The notes: generated from the letters alone by a model not told the origin. A DNA stretch of 21,965 nt from UBA6197 sp047638075 (GCF_047638075.1 NZ_JBLJBV010000054.1:1-21965), one strand, 5' to 3'; positions 1 to 7,504 are shown, counted from the stretch's first letter. A program made the numbers and translations.

Positions 1-77
1 AAGATTTCGTGCTGGCGATAGAGGGGAAGGTGGTCGTCGAATTTCGAGACCAGAACATGCGCCAGCAGGTTCGGATC

Positions 78-116
78 CCGTTGCCCGGCAGGCGATTGCC
101 TGCAATCGCCGAGAGG
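78..116 (-). repeat. 39-bp palindromic element, copy A (inside tnpC)
   Basis: The core at 91-110 is GGCGATTGCCTGCAATCGCC, a 9-bp perfect stem around CT. The 39-nt unit aligns in inverted orientation with 208-246 at 34 of 39 positions. It adds 13 codons to the tnpC reading frame without breaking it. The unit boundaries are defined by the extent of identity between the two copies and are approximate. Confidence 0.75.
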
Positions 117-207
117 GGCCATGCTGCCCGGGATCGGGCGGCTGGGGGCCGGCTCCTGCACCATCCGCTCGCAGCGGCGGCAGGATTTCTTGATCCGGGC
201 GATCTGC

Positions 208-246
208 CCTCTCATCGATTGCAGGCAATCGACTGCCGGGTAACAG
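208..246 (+). repeat. 39-bp palindromic element, copy B (inside tnpC, inverted)
   Basis: The core at 215-232 is TCGATTGCAGGCAATCGA, an 8-bp perfect stem around AG. It differs from copy A at five of 39 positions; one stem pair is G-C in copy A and T-A in copy B, a compensatory change that keeps the stem. It also adds 13 codons to tnpC in frame. Confidence 0.75.
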
Positions 247-301
247 ATCACCTTCATCTGAGCGGCGATCATATCGAGCAATTCACTGACATCCTCACCC
301 A

Positions 302-742
302 CTACGCGCAGATCGCCGCCGCAGTCCGGGCAGCAGGCACCGGGATCAAGCTCACGGCGCTCGCGCGGCGTCGCATCCGAGACACGCGGCCGGCGACGCA
401 AAGCGGGCGCAGAAGGTTCATTAATGGCGGGCTCGTCGTGCCCTTCGTCGATGGGCGCGTCATCCTTCTCGGCCACCGCATCCGCACCGCCCCATCCTTG
501 GCGCTTGGCCAAGGGAAACGGCCACGCTCCGGCACTTTGTAATAAAGGCAAAATCCCTGACCATCCCAATACAGCAGCTTGATCCGGTCACCACGGCGCC
601 CCCGGAATGCAAACACCGCCCCACGGGCGGGTTTTTGACGCAGCACATCTTGGGTCAGCGCCGCCAGCCCCGCGATCCCCTTTCGCATATCTGTCACACC
701 ACAGGCCAGATACACCCGAACACCAGTCCCAGGCCCGATCAT
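302..742 (-). pseudogene. tnpB: IS66 TnpB (Orf2), 3' end lost by deletion into tnpC
   Basis: Residues 1-85 are a clear IS66 TnpB: MIGPGTGVRVYLACGVTDMR, then AFRGRRGDRIKLLYWDGQGF and ERGRFPWPSAKDGA. After about nt 488 the frame stops resembling TnpB and becomes arginine-rich noise until the stop at 302, because it now reads tnpC DNA out of frame. The normal TnpB C-terminus (roughly 30 residues) is missing. A short repeat GCGGTG occurs at 485-490 and again at 474-479, so the junction may have arisen by recombination between short direct repeats. Known role: TnpB is required with TnpA and TnpC for IS66 transposition, but its biochemical role is unclear. Confidence 0.75.
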
Positions 743-1119
743 GCGGCTTCCACCGCTCGGATCAGGGACGTCAGTGCGGCTGGGTCCATGGCGCTGTCAA
801 AGTGCAAACCGCAGCCATCCCGCAAGCGTAACTCAACTACGCTCGATGGCGGCGTTTCGGCAGTTGAAGGCTGCATCACAGGAACTCTGGCCGCCACTGG
901 AATCTCCAACGGAAAGAAGACCGCCCCGGCCGCAGGCGACTACAGGCCTTTCTTCTTCCGCTCATGCCGCCATTTGTAAATCTGCTGCCTGGTCACCTCA
1001 TGACGCTGCGCCACCTGTGTCACCGTTGCTCCGCCAATCCCCACCGATGTGACGATCTCGAGCTTGTCCTCATCTCGCCAAAGCCGTCGCCGCTCCACTC
1101 CAAGAATTTCGCCACGCAT
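739..1119 (-). pseudogene. tnpA: IS66 TnpA (HTH transposase accessory protein), interrupted by TAG
   Basis: The N-terminal part reads MRGEILGVERRRLW and continues through a helix-turn-helix ending in QIYKWRHERKKKGL, typical of the IS66 orf1/IS3-type HTH protein. A TAG codon at 942-940 stops it. The same frame continues beyond with SPAAGAVFFPLEIPV and onwards to a TGA at 741-739 that overlaps the tnpB ATG, so the TAG most likely replaces a TGG (Trp) codon of the active gene. I place the start at 1119 (MRGEIL), the family-like N-terminus; an in-frame ATG at 1164 exists but lies inside an inverted repeat. Restoring the one codon gives about 126 residues from this start, close to the family size. 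Confidence 0.75.
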
Positions 1120-1132
1120 CGCTGACCCCGCA

Positions 1133-1172
1133 TAAGACACGTCGTTAACGACGTAGTTAAACACGTGTCTTA
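1133..1172. repeat. Nested inverted repeat and palindrome upstream of tnpA
   Basis: TAAGACACGT at 1133-1142 is matched by its exact reverse complement ACGTGTCTTA at 1163-1172. Between and overlapping them lies a 16-bp perfect palindrome, ACGTCGTTAACGACGT, at 1139-1154. The structure sits between the inferred IS end (about 1218) and the tnpA start (1119), so it would be in the promoter or leader of the transposase operon. It could be a regulator or transposase binding site or an mRNA hairpin; the sequence alone does not decide. Confidence 0.6.
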
Positions 1173-1218
1173 GATCATCGCCCCAGCGTCAGGCAGGCGG
1201 TGCCAATGGCGCGGTTAC

Positions 1219-1490
1219 GAGAGACCAAAGCAGTCGAGAAGATCGTCGCGAACGTTTCCGCAGGGGGCATAGATGGAGCCGAATGAGCCAAGTTCCGACG
1301 ATGGGGGAATACGTTACCCTTGGGAAATCAATCTGGCGCACGCATATTTTGGCTGATTTTTTTGTAATTTGGTTCAATCTGGCGGGGTATGCTACACTCT
1401 TCACTACTGAAGCAAAATGCATCGTTGAGCGATTCATGCTCACAAATGCGAAACCCGCCTTGTTCAACGCCCAGCAATGGGGAAATCGCA
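1219..1490. other. Gene-free stretch between the IS66 remnant and the large exported protein
   Basis: I see no convincing gene here. Short open frames on either strand overlap the start of the large gene or the IS and have no recognisable product. The second half is relatively AT-rich and holds a plausible promoter at 1369-1398. If 1218 is the IS end, the target duplication of an IS66 element (usually 8 bp) would start with GAGAGACC at 1219-1226, but the other end is outside the window. Confidence 0.4.
1369..1398 (+). promoter_or_regulatory. Possible sigma70-type promoter of the large exported-protein gene
   Basis: TTGGTT at 1369-1374 and TACACT at 1393-1398 are separated by 18 bp in a locally AT-rich stretch about 90 bp upstream of the chosen GTG start at 1491. 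The match to consensus is moderate and no experimental start is known. Confidence 0.3.
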
Positions 1491-4400
1491 GTGGCCATTC
1501 GACCTATTGTTTTCATGAGCATGCTTGCCGTCGCACCGTTACCGGCAATTGGCCAGAACCTGGATGCTGGTGATATCGTTAATCTCGGCAATCAGATCCT
1601 GAGAGGTCTTCAGAAGCCACAGGCGGCCCCACCGCAACAGATACCGACCGCTCCGAAGGTTCCGGCCCAGACGCCACGGGTTTCAGCCTACGATGCGGGC
1701 CAGGTCTACGAAACCCAATCTCTGCTGACGCGACTCGGCTATGACCTAGGGCCGGTAGATGGCGTTATGGGGAGCCGGACATCAGATGCGATACGACAGT
1801 TCGAGACGGCTCAAGGAATTCTGCCAACCGGCCAGTCCAGCCCGGCACTCGTTTCCAGATTGCGAAGCGTCGCCGGATCCCCCACCACGGCGCATCTCGA
1901 TGTTGCAACTCCGACGGCCGGTGGTCAGGCGATCACACCGAGCTTCGATTGCCGGCGAGCCTCCACCGACGCCGAGATGGCGATCTGCCGGACACCGGAG
2001 CTTGCGCAACTGGATCGCGCCCTCTCCGATGCCTATGCCGCCCAGAGAAATTCCGCTTCCACGATTCGCGCCCCTGCCCTTGCGGCCGAGCAAAGGGCAT
2101 GGCTCACCCAAAGGGATCGCTGTGGCGGGGATGTCAACTGCCTGTCCAGGATGATGACCAACAGGATCGCGCAGTTCGGTGGCGGAACATCTTTGGCCGG
2201 GGGAACGCGTATAGCGCCCCAAGCGCCAAACCCGGAGATACCGGGAAGCCCAACTTCGGCTGGTGCCGTGCAACTGGCGTCCGACATTCCCGTGGCGGAG
2301 GGCCGTCCGGCCATATTCAACTACTACACCGGGCAGGAGAAGGATTTGTGGAAGCTCTTCGAATTGGTCGGCATGACCACGAGTGACCCGAGGTTTTCCG
2401 CTGGGAACCTGCCGCTCTGGGCCGGTGATCTTCTGGCCACCGAGGAAATGCGCGCCATCGCCACACAGGCCCAAAACGGTGTGCTTTCACCGCGCGTTAC
2501 TACATTTCTTTCGACTCCTCGAACACCTTCTGGGATATCGATCTCGGAATTCGTCTCGACGAAGTTGTTGGAGAACGATTTTGAACGCCAGCGTTTCGAT
2601 GCCTTGCTCCGGCAGCGCCTGGCGCAGGTTCTGCCGGGAATGCGGCCCCAAACCCCGGTCCCCGTCCGCTTCTATTGCCTACTGGAATTGAAGCCCAACC
2701 CGGAAACCCGATCACCACTTTACGATTTCAATACGCAATCCTTCGAGATAGCCAACTTCGCGAAATCCTGCGCGACCGGCAACGAGGCGATGGCCGGCCG
2801 CATTCCCCGGCCCGCGCTCGGAACGATCAATCACGGTCGTTTCCAGCCCACGATCGAAACGGGCGACTATCCCGCCAGGATCTTGCTCGCGCCGGACCGG
2901 GCCGAGGAATTCGTCAATGTGATGGCCCAGCACCGGATGGTCATCGGCTTCGATGCAGAACTTGACGCACATTCGGGGCGCACGAAGGCCAATGACAGCG
3001 CGCCGGAGGGCGAAGCGGTTTCCCTCTACACGATCCGCCGGACCGGTCCCTACAAGCTTTACTATGAAAGCCAGCCGGAGCGTGCGATCTATGAGTTCCC
3101 CTCCGAGCAGCTGAAGCCGAAGCCCCTAACAGAAGACGAAAGGCAAGCCAGCAAGCTCGCCGACATGGACCGGGTCTGGTATTTCGACAGCACGGCTGAA
3201 CACCAGGTTTTGCTGGATCTGGCGCAGCCGGCAGGCAGCTATTCCCCAGACCTCTTCGCCGGCGAAGGCATCCTTACCTTCAGCACTAGTCCCGCAATCG
3301 AAAGCGGCGGATGGGAACGGGTCACTTCGCCAGATCCAAAGATCGGACTGAATGATGGCTTCGACACGAGATCATCACTTCGTATCGCGCAGTCGCTTGG
3401 CCGCCCTCAATCCTCGGTTTTTGCGGCCAGAATCAACCTCGCGGGACTTGGCGGCAGCCCGATCTCGCAAGTCTTCGTCGCGCTTCCCGATGTGCTTGAA
3501 AACTACAAGCGCCCGGTGCCGAACCTCAGCGGCAAGTTCCGCCTTGGGATAGATTTCCGCATGAAACAGGTCTGGCAATTGCCCGGGCAAGGGGGCAAGC
3601 CCGAGATTGTGATCTTTGCAATGCCGATATCGGGCGCCTATTACCAGCAGGATTTACCCTATGGCGAGACTGCCGCCCCGGTCTCCGAGTTCTGGTTCGA
3701 CGAAAAGGGGCCGGTCGACTACAAGCGCTTCGCCCTTGCGCGTCCGCGTGATATCATCGCGGCCGTCGCACAAGCGACCGGTAGCGACCGGGTCGAACTT
3801 ATCGGCTCGGTCTATCCCCCCACATCGCAGGATTCGTTCGCGCGACGTGACGAGATCGAGATGCTCGCCTCAACGGCGGAACCCGTTGACATCGGTGGCT
3901 TCTGGATGACAGGAAACGGCCGATATGCTGAGTATGACTTCGCAACGCAGACATTCGGCTTCGACTACCTGAATCTGGCCTATTCGGCGATGCTGTCGCG
4001 AAATGAGAGCGGAATCCGGCGCGAACAACTCTTCCGGCTGGCCAACGTGGGCGATAACGGTATCCGTTTCCCGATGTCGGAAGATGAGGCGCGACGCCTG
4101 CAGCAGGCAGTCGCTGGCACCGACGCGATTTTTCGCGTTCTGATCGTCGCCGACCCACCCAGCGGAGAGGGCGGCAGGGCCAGGTTGCCCATGGTGGCGC
4201 GTGTGGCTGAGATCGTCGTACTGCGGGCCGGCAGCGACCCTCAGGTGGAGGTCGCGGCCAATGTCCTTGCACGGATCGCCGTCGCACCTGCCGGCAACGC
4301 GGTCGCCGCGGATACGGCGGGTGGACAAGCTGCGGCGGCTCCGGCGGGTTACGATCTTCTCGGTGTCCGTATTCGTCAGGACTTTGGCGCGATCTTGCCG

Positions 4401-5180
4401 GATATCGAGGAATCCTTCCACCCGGAAATCGTTCTCTACGGACGTCGGGAGATCTGGAAAGACCAACAGAACTTGCCGAACATCATCACGCCGACGAGGT
4501 CGCTTGCTGAGTCGATAATCCTTGTCCGCAACGGCGGGGGCGACAGTCTGACGATCTTCCACGAGCCGCTTCTGCCCGACGATCCCGTCACCGGTATTGC
4601 CCGGACACTGAGCTTCGCGGAGGGTTCGCGACCCGCCCCTGAGGCAGTGAAAGCCCTGCTGGTGGAGAAATACGGGAGCTTCGCAACGCAACAGGATGGC
4701 GCCTTCGACTGGTATCGCGCGGCGCCGGAGGCTGACCCGGTGCCAGAAGGTGAACTGACCACTGGTGAGCTCATTCAGCTCGAGACAGAGAGGCAGATGG
4801 CGCAGACGAATGCATTCAAATGCAGTCAATTGCTGTCAAGCTCGGTATCGCAGCTCGACTTTGAGGCGCAGGCGCTCAATCGAAGCGGTTACCCAGGATT
4901 CAATAAGACCTATCCGGTTGTTGGCCAGGACGATACTCAAGTCCCACTCCCCAGCTCAAATCCCCTTTGGCCGATCAGCCACTTCGAAACCTCTCCTGCT
5001 GAGTGTGGCGAGGATTTTGTTCTGGCGGTGATAGAGCCGGACTCGAAGGGATTGATTTCATCGCTTCGCGTGCTGATAACGAACAGAGGCTATCTCGCGC
5101 AAATTGAGGCCAGGGCGAAGGAGGCGCTCATCAACAACAATGCAGTTTCCGATGAGGCGTTACCGGAGATCAAGTTGTAG
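1491..5180 (+). CDS. Very large exported protein: peptidoglycan-binding-like + LprI-like domains, unknown C-terminal 1000 residues
   Basis: I do not recognise a named gene. I chose GTG 1491 (about 1229 residues) rather than the upstream ATG 1389: GGGGAA lies about eight bases before it and it gives a clean signal peptide (AIRPIVFMSMLAVAPLPAIG, cleavage near residue 21). Residues about 72-125 (TQSLLTRLGYDLGPVDGVMG onward) look like a PG_binding_1 domain. Residues about 152-228 have the LprI/DUF1311 pattern, with four cysteines (about 154, 166, 211, 217) and the EQRAWLTQRDRCG motif. LprI-type domains inhibit lysozyme in some bacteria. Beyond residue 230 there is long, mostly beta-like sequence of unknown function, including two segments that resemble each other (YDFNTQSFEI at nt 2721, YDFATQTFGF at nt 3933). 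No transmembrane segment is evident after the signal peptide, so a periplasmic or envelope location is inferred. It lies next to a decayed IS and converges on the argB operon, suggesting accessory DNA. Confidence 0.8.
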   Translation: MAIRPIVFMSMLAVAPLPAIGQNLDAGDIVNLGNQILRGLQKPQAAPPQQIPTAPKVPAQTPRVSAYDAGQVYETQSLLTRLGYDLGPVDGVMGSRTSDAIRQFETAQGILPTGQSSPALVSRLRSVAGSPTTAHLDVATPTAGGQAITPSFDCRRASTDAEMAICRTPELAQLDRALSDAYAAQRNSASTIRAPALAAEQRAWLTQRDRCGGDVNCLSRMMTNRIAQFGGGTSLAGGTRIAPQAPNPEIPGSPTSAGAVQLASDIPVAEGRPAIFNYYTGQEKDLWKLFELVGMTTSDPRFSAGNLPLWAGDLLATEEMRAIATQAQNGVLSPRVTTFLSTPRTPSGISISEFVSTKLLENDFERQRFDALLRQRLAQVLPGMRPQTPVPVRFYCLLELKPNPETRSPLYDFNTQSFEIANFAKSCATGNEAMAGRIPRPALGTINHGRFQPTIETGDYPARILLAPDRAEEFVNVMAQHRMVIGFDAELDAHSGRTKANDSAPEGEAVSLYTIRRTGPYKLYYESQPERAIYEFPSEQLKPKPLTEDERQASKLADMDRVWYFDSTAEHQVLLDLAQPAGSYSPDLFAGEGILTFSTSPAIESGGWERVTSPDPKIGLNDGFDTRSSLRIAQSLGRPQSSVFAARINLAGLGGSPISQVFVALPDVLENYKRPVPNLSGKFRLGIDFRMKQVWQLPGQGGKPEIVIFAMPISGAYYQQDLPYGETAAPVSEFWFDEKGPVDYKRFALARPRDIIAAVAQATGSDRVELIGSVYPPTSQDSFARRDEIEMLASTAEPVDIGGFWMTGNGRYAEYDFATQTFGFDYLNLAYSAMLSRNESGIRREQLFRLANVGDNGIRFPMSEDEARRLQQAVAGTDAIFRVLIVADPPSGEGGRARLPMVARVAEIVVLRAGSDPQVEVAANVLARIAVAPAGNAVAADTAGGQAAAAPAGYDLLGVRIRQDFGAILPDIEESFHPEIVLYGRREIWKDQQNLPNIITPTRSLAESIILVRNGGGDSLTIFHEPLLPDDPVTGIARTLSFAEGSRPAPEAVKALLVEKYGSFATQQDGAFDWYRAAPEADPVPEGELTTGELIQLETERQMAQTNAFKCSQLLSSSVSQLDFEAQALNRSGYPGFNKTYPVVGQDDTQVPLPSSNPLWPISHFETSPAECGEDFVLAVIEPDSKGLISSLRVLITNRGYLAQIEARAKEALINNNAVSDEALPEIKL

Positions 5181-5334
5181 GCTGGCGCGAGCGAAACTCG
5201 ATGCGCCCTTCCAATGTGAAGCGGATCTCTGGGTGCGAGTTCAACCGCCGCAAGGGAAGCTTTTTCCGTCGAGATCTACCTGTGACCCAAATCCCGGAAT
5301 GCGTCACCAGATATTGCCCGGGGCGTTTTGTTTT

Positions 5335-5850
5335 TCAGCGCCCGGCTGGCAGGAAAAAATCAAGAACAGAGCCCTCGCCCGGTCGTAGATCTGCCCAACT
5401 GTCGATCTGAAAATCGAGCACCAGCGTTGCCGTGGTAGGGTAGCGCACAAAATCAGGGTTTACCGGCACGCGGGCCGGCAGGGTTCGGGCAAATTCGGCA
5501 ATGCCGGGGTTATGGCCGATCATCATTACTGATTGCGCTTTTCCGGTTTTTAATAGCGCGAGCATCTTGTCGGGTGACGCATTGTAAAGATCATCCAGAA
5601 TGCGCACGGTCGGGCGCACCTCCAACACGGCGGCGGCGGTAGCGTCCCAGGTCTGGCGGGTGCGCAGGGCGGAAGAGCATAAAACCTCTTCGGGCTCATA
5701 ACCGCGCGACGCCAACCAGTCCCCCAGTTCATGCGCTGCATGTACGCCGCGCGCGTTCAACGGGCGGTCGTGGTCAGCAACCAGCGGGTCGTCCCATGAC
5801 GATTTTGCGTGACGTGTGAGGATCAGGCGGCGGTGTCCTTGCGGTGTCAT
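5335..5850 (-). CDS. sixA: SixA-like phosphohistidine phosphatase (histidine phosphatase superfamily)
   Basis: The 171-residue protein starting MTPQGHRRLILTRHAKSSWD has the family signature: LTRHAKSS with R13 and the catalytic H14, SSALRTRQTW with R63, and the second catalytic His in MIGHNPG (H113). Its length matches SixA-type single-domain enzymes, which remove phosphate from histidine in phosphorelay or phosphotransferase-system proteins; the actual partner here cannot be read from sequence. The start at 5850 is preferred over an upstream ATG at 5919 because it overlaps the stop of the Fe-S protein gene as ATGA, giving translational coupling. It is the last gene of the argB operon and converges on the large exported-protein gene. 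Confidence 0.88.
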   Translation of the reverse strand: MTPQGHRRLILTRHAKSSWDDPLVADHDRPLNARGVHAAHELGDWLASRGYEPEEVLCSSALRTRQTWDATAAAVLEVRPTVRILDDLYNASPDKMLALLKTGKAQSVMMIGHNPGIAEFARTLPARVPVNPDFVRYPTTATLVLDFQIDSWADLRPGEGSVLDFFLPAGR

Positions 5851-6494
5851 GTGTGAAATTGCCTCATATGCCATGCAGATTGTTTGGGCAGCCTGCCATA
5901 GGCAAGGCTTGCCGGGCAAGCGCTGCGAACACTACACCCCAAAGAAAGACATTCTTTTCCCGCAGGCAAATCCAAATATTCATGGCAGGCGGGCACATTA
6001 TAGCCGTGCGCGCCCAATGCGGCCGCGGGGCAAGCATGCAGGCAGGGTTTGGCGCACCCGACACAAGGACACTGGGATGGGGCAGAAAGCAAGGGAATAT
6101 GATCCGCAAAGGCCAAAGCACCCCGGTAAGAGGCGAACAGGCCCATTTCATCATGCACCAGCAGCGCCACCGGAGAGGCCCAAGCACGGCCAGACCTTAG
6201 TGCCCAATCGTAGAATGGCGCATAGGGCGGACCGCCAAAGGGAAAGTGCGCCGTGGCACCAAAATCCTTAGCCAATTGCCCGACAACACGCTGCGACCAG
6301 CGATCCAACGGATTGTCCAAGCCGTCGGAAAATTCAGCGCTTGCGGTAACATACGCCCAGAAACCCGGCTCGGCGGGAGAGAGCAAGACCAGCGTGCCTA
6401 CCCCCGGCAGCCCATCTTTGGGGCCGGGGTGAAATGCGCCAGAGATGAAAAGCCTCTGGCCCGCAGCAGCGTTTTCAAGCGGCGCAATCATCAT
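5847..6494 (-). CDS. Small ferredoxin-like Fe-S protein with C-terminal Cys cluster
   Basis: This 215-residue protein has an N-terminal half without recognised motifs and a C-terminal half with nine cysteines (142, 144, 147, 151, 155, 170, 182, 187, 193). CVGCAKPCLHACP reads C-x2-C-x3-C-x3-CP, a 4Fe-4S ferredoxin-like motif, and CSVRSACP provides a second Cys-Pro end, as in two-cluster ferredoxins. The arrangement recalls the Fe-S domain of epoxyqueuosine reductase (QueG), but the large N-terminal domain of QueG is absent, so that function is not claimed. Its ATG overlaps the argB stop and its stop overlaps the sixA ATG, both as ATGA, so the three are co-translated. Redox role, partner and substrate are unknown; cytoplasmic location is inferred from the lack of signal or membrane segments. 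Confidence 0.8.
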   Translation of the reverse strand: MMIAPLENAAAGQRLFISGAFHPGPKDGLPGVGTLVLLSPAEPGFWAYVTASAEFSDGLDNPLDRWSQRVVGQLAKDFGATAHFPFGGPPYAPFYDWALRSGRAWASPVALLVHDEMGLFASYRGALAFADHIPLLSAPSQCPCVGCAKPCLHACPAAALGAHGYNVPACHEYLDLPAGKECLSLGCSVRSACPASLAYGRLPKQSAWHMRQFHT

Positions 6495-7384
6495 ACGCCG
6501 CGCGGCGTAACCCGCGGCGCGGTCGACCGTATCAAACTACCCGCGCCGTGATCGGTAAACAGCTCCAAAAGGCAGGCGTTGCGCACCCGGCCATCTAAAA
6601 TGACCACGGCCCGCACGCCATCTGCCAACGCCTTAAGGGCGGTTTCGGTCTTGGGGATCATGCCACCTGCGATCACGCCTTCGGCGGTCAGGTCACGCAC
6701 TTCTTCTGGGGTCAACTGAGTCATCACATCGCCAGAGGCGTTTTTTACGCCCGACACATCAGTCAGCAGCAACAACCGGTCAGCCTTGAGCGCACCCGCA
6801 ATGGCGCCGGCTGCGGTATCGCCGTTGACGTTGAATGTTTCGTTGTCGGCCATACCGGTGGCAACAGGGGCTACCACGGGGATGATTCCGGCGCCGTAAA
6901 GATCTCGCAGGACCTGCACGTTCATTTCCACCGGGCGACCGACAAAGCCCAATTCGGGGTCGTCCGCCTCGCAGACCATAAGGTCATCATCCTTGCCCGA
7001 GATCCCAACCGCACGGCCGCCCTGATCGTTGATCGCCTGCACGATACGCTTGTTCACCAGCCCTGAAAGGACCATTTCCACCACTTCGACGGTGGCCTTG
7101 TCAGTCACCCGCTTGCCGCGCACCCAGTCTGATTTGATTCCCAGTTTGGCCAGCAGATCATTGATCATCGGCCCACCACCATGCACGACGACAGGGTTCA
7201 TGCCCACCTGCCGCATCAAGACGATGTCGCGCGCAAATTCGGCCATCGCCTCGTCGTCGCCCATCGCATTGCCGCCGAATTTCACCACAACGACGGCACC
7301 GGTGTAACGCTGCATATAGGGTAGCGCCTCGGATAGGGTACGGGCGGTGGCGATCCAATCACGGTTCATGGTCTGCTTTCTCAT
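6491..7384 (-). CDS. argB: Acetylglutamate kinase
   Basis: ArgB phosphorylates N-acetyl-L-glutamate with ATP, the second step of arginine synthesis from glutamate. The 297-residue product has the amino-acid-kinase landmarks: VVKFGGNAMG (residues 33-42) and VVHGGGPMI (67-74) at the nucleotide and substrate sites, the NVNGDTAAGAIAGAL segment (186-199), GMIPK (241-245) and the ending FTDHGAGSLI. Length is normal for the family. The start is ambiguous: ATG 7384 with GGGGG five bases upstream, or ATG 7369 (MNRDWI) with AGAAAG upstream. It is the first gene of a coupled operon with the Fe-S protein and sixA, and a promoter-like pair lies just upstream. In many Rhodobacteraceae it sits downstream of yidC-engB as here, but in this window a divergent dehydrogenase gene separates it from engB. 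Confidence 0.97.
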   Translation of the reverse strand: MRKQTMNRDWIATARTLSEALPYMQRYTGAVVVVKFGGNAMGDDEAMAEFARDIVLMRQVGMNPVVVHGGGPMINDLLAKLGIKSDWVRGKRVTDKATVEVVEMVLSGLVNKRIVQAINDQGGRAVGISGKDDDLMVCEADDPELGFVGRPVEMNVQVLRDLYGAGIIPVVAPVATGMADNETFNVNGDTAAGAIAGALKADRLLLLTDVSGVKNASGDVMTQLTPEEVRDLTAEGVIAGGMIPKTETALKALADGVRAVVILDGRVRNACLLELFTDHGAGSLIRSTAPRVTPRGV

Positions 7385-7408
7385 TTTGGCCCCCAGGACA
7401 GGATTGAA

Positions 7409-7437
7409 GTGTTAAGGTGTTAGCGCGGGCCTGCCAA
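7409..7437 (-). promoter_or_regulatory. Probable promoter of argB operon
   Basis: On the minus strand TTGGCA (7437-7432) and TAACAC (7414-7409) are 17 bp apart, and the predicted transcription start would fall about 18 bases before ATG 7384. Spacing is ideal and the hexamers are fair matches to the sigma70 consensus. Confidence 0.4.
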
Positions 7438-7504
7438 GGGTTTCGGCCCCTGTTGCGCGTGCCGAGAAAAAGACTAGGGTTCACGGCGCGATAGGGGGCT
7501 GAAA

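Larger units (their letters stand above)
1..490 (-). pseudogene. tnpC: IS66 TnpC transposase fragment (zinc-finger/N-terminal part)
   Basis: Reading the minus strand from about 490 in the frame GADAVAEKDDAPIDEG gives a TnpC N-terminal segment with a CPDCGGDLRVVGEDVSELLD zinc-binding motif, then RIKKSCRRCERMVQEPAPS and NLLAHVLVSKFDDHLPLYRQ, running off the window at position 1. The start codon and the first part of the protein (normally a coiled-coil region) are missing because of the deletion that joins it to tnpB. Two 13-codon stretches do not fit the family: CYPAVDCLQSMRG between QMKVI and IARIKK, and PLGDCRQSPAGQR between GSMA and DPNLL. Both coincide with the palindromic repeats at 208-246 and 78-116. 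The frame stays open through both. Confidence 0.75.
1..1218 (-). mobile_element. Decayed IS66-family insertion sequence (partial, cut by window edge)
   Basis: Three consecutive minus-strand reading frames match the tnpA-tnpB-tnpC order of IS66 elements, and tnpA/tnpB overlap by ATGA as is usual in this family. The element runs off the left edge of the window, so only one end is present. The likely outer end is near 1218: on the minus strand the sequence there begins GTAACCGCG, and IS66 termini usually begin GTAA; this boundary is inference. All three genes are damaged (nonsense codon in tnpA, deletion joining tnpB to tnpC), so this copy cannot encode an intact transposition machinery. Confidence 0.8.

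Noticed and set aside
3870..4829. 319-residue open frame on the minus strand
   Set aside because: It lies wholly opposite the large exported-protein gene, is His/Arg-rich with no recognisable domain, and is a GC-rich antisense shadow.
5321..5343. GGGCG/CGCCC hairpin between the large gene and sixA as a bidirectional terminator
   Set aside because: The stem is only 5 bp with a 13-nt loop, it overlaps the sixA stop, and neither side has a T tract after the stem.
5907..5921. Palindrome GCTTGCCGGGCAAGC within the Fe-S protein gene
   Set aside because: It does not resemble the 39-bp element, and the encoded Cys/Pro residues fit the Fe-S motif, so it is probably a by-product of coding sequence.
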